Assembly (NCBI GenBank): GCA_000436475.1
Contig: FR886207.1
Span: 1 to 54,127 of the forward strand
DNA from: Eubacterium sp. CAG:248
Lineage (GTDB): Bacteria > Bacillota > Clostridia > Lachnospirales > Lachnospiraceae
Direction: 5' to 3'
DNA: 54,127 bases
Below, piece by piece: positions 53,225 through 54,127 of the stretch (position 1 is the first letter of the stretch; each line of letters opens with the position of its first letter). The position numbers were made by a program, and so were the translations under genes. The notes below the pieces were generated by a model. The model was not told where the DNA came from. It saw only the letters and a list, made by a program, of their open reading frames with translations, and ran no database searches.

Positions 53225-53626
53225 CCTTTAAATACTTATTTTAGTAAATGTATTCTGATTACTGATTAGCTGATATAGCATGTATTCTACTTATATTATC
53301 TAATATCAATAAACAGAATATATGCAGGTACAATTTATACCCAACACTAAAAAATTATATAACAGCCTACATTCAAAATCAATAGACAAACTTGCATATT
53401 ATTGCACAAGATAGTATCATTATAAAAAAGAAATATATATACATTTCACAATAACCTAAGGAATATTCTAATTTCTATAGTTTTACCAGAATATATTCTG
53501 TACATATGAAAGTATATAATAATCACGGTATGATAATCTGAACATATTAGAGTATGTTAAACAACAAGGGATATAATCCACACAACAAAATGCATCTTAC
53601 AAGCTAAATCACATATAAGGGGGAAA
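53225..53626. other. Divergent intergenic region between purC and the PilZ gene
   Basis: No coding frame of note. It is very AT-rich. It holds the purC promoter (53354-53382) and a purC leader of about 135 nt with a repeated AGAATACAT motif. On the plus side TATAAT occurs at 53515-53520 and 53572-53577, each without a good -35. No purine riboswitch was recognised. Confidence 0.5.
53354..53382 (-). promoter_or_regulatory. purC promoter
   Basis: On the minus strand TTGATT (53382-53377) and TATAAT (53359-53354) are exactly 17 bp apart. The start site would be near 53347. Confidence 0.65.
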
Positions 53627-53659
53627 TAGTGTGAAAAATAAGATTTTTCACACGCAAGA
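53627..53659 (+). repeat. PilZ-gene leader: shared hairpin element
   Basis: 33 bp identical, in inverted orientation, to 52202-52234 in the purF leader. The hairpin spans 53629-53653. AATGGAGGATTATTATG follows directly and gives the SD and start codon of the PilZ gene; the purF counterpart differs there by one base. Confidence 0.88.
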
Positions 53660-53672
53660 ATGGAGGATTATT

Positions 53673-54083
53673 ATGGAAGATAAAAATATTAAAAATGGAA
53701 TCGAAAAAAGACGCTATAAAAGATTAAAAGCCGACCTTAAGCTTAATGTATCCAATCTTTTCAAGCAGAATAATGTAAACATAAGAAATATAGATTCACC
53801 AATAACCGTAACCGACATATCTAAAAGTGGTATCGGATTCAGATCAAAAAGCATTCTTCCTATTGACTTTTATTTCAACGCGGCATTGAAGTTAGGCTCT
53901 GAAGAAGATGTCATATATTGTGTTATTAAAATTATAAGATGCCAGCCTCTTGATAACTCCGACCTATATGCCTATGGCTGTGAATTCGTTGGATTAGCTC
54001 CTATTCTTAACTATATCTTCGATGAATATGAATTAGAATTAGGAAAGGCTGAGGCAGCTGATGCAGGTGAAACTACAGAGTAG
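53673..54083 (+). CDS. PilZ-domain protein (probable c-di-GMP-binding)
   Basis: This 136-aa single-domain cytoplasmic protein has the two PilZ signatures: the Arg-rich RRYKR (residues ~13-17) and DISKSG (D/NxSxxG) about 35 residues later. They suggest c-di-GMP binding. The C-terminus is Glu/Ala-rich. The ATG at 53673 has GGAGG seven bases before it; an in-frame GTG at 53631 would translate the hairpin. Its target (motility, polysaccharide) cannot be told from this context. Confidence 0.85.
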   Translation: MEDKNIKNGIEKRRYKRLKADLKLNVSNLFKQNNVNIRNIDSPITVTDISKSGIGFRSKSILPIDFYFNAALKLGSEEDVIYCVIKIIRCQPLDNSDLYAYGCEFVGLAPILNYIFDEYELELGKAEAADAGETTE

Positions 54084-54127
54084 ACTGTTGTTTAGCATAC
54101 ATTCTTAACGTACGGACGACAGCATAT

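Noticed and set aside
53225..53626. Purine riboswitch upstream of purC
   Set aside because: I looked on both strands for the conserved purine aptamer core and did not find it here or before purB and purF.
1..54127. tRNA or rRNA genes
   Set aside because: I saw no T-arm plus acceptor-stem pattern and no rRNA core sequence; a covariance search would be needed to be certain.

Overview
The window looks like chromosome from a low-GC, endospore-forming Firmicute, most likely a clostridial gut bacterium of the Lachnospiraceae. This is inferred from the AT-rich sequence, the spoIIGA-sigE pair, spoVD in the division cluster, the conserved priA-def-fmt-rsmB-rlmN-prpC-prkC-rsgA-rpe gene order, a meso-DAP-type MurE and a Gram-positive Fe-S-type PurF. 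I saw no rRNA, tRNA, CRISPR array, intact transposon or prophage. Almost every gene lies on the minus strand, so transcription runs right to left.

Layout from left to right. (1) 51-1814 is an ammonium channel fused to a PII domain. It is divergent from an AraC-type regulator (2126-2965). (2) 2952-6790 is an operon of amidase, lepA and hemW. (3) 6945-8665 holds sigE and spoIIGA, the mother-cell sigma factor and its processing protease. (4) 8923-19442 is a division and cell-wall cluster in the order mraZ-rsmH-ftsL-ftsI-spoVD-murD-ftsW-ftsQ-ftsZ. It lacks mraY, murF and murG, and murE is elsewhere (32500). Four 10-bp MraZ boxes precede mraZ. (5) 19702-26084 holds ychF, araD, rpe, rsgA and the PASTA kinase/phosphatase pair prkC-prpC. 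(6) 26276-40627 holds rlmN, rsmB, fmt, def, priA, murE, fhs, ftsK and an ABC-F ATPase, i.e. translation, replication restart, cell wall, one-carbon metabolism and chromosome translocation.

(7) 40844-44931 is the accessory-looking part. It has a small TIR-like protein gene, a 243-bp tandem pair of highly structured 121-bp repeats, a divergent carbamate kinase, a cytoplasmic subtilisin flanked by 18-bp direct repeats, a small membrane protein, and two decayed gene remnants. (8) 44928-48365 is a phospholipid cluster of PAP2 phosphatase, flippase-like protein, PS synthase and PS decarboxylase. (9) 48399-53212 holds the purine genes purB, purF and purC with an HD-domain nucleotidase-like gene. (10) 53673-54083 encodes a PilZ-domain protein.

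The points most worth a second look are these: a 33-bp hairpin leader module shared exactly, in inverted orientation, by purF and the PilZ gene; the structured tandem repeat next to the TIR-like gene; a non-canonical spoIIGA start overlapped by an out-of-frame ATG; the hairpin that buries the only SD-like bases before spoVD; and the terminator-like hairpin in the amt leader, which may also end the hemW transcript.
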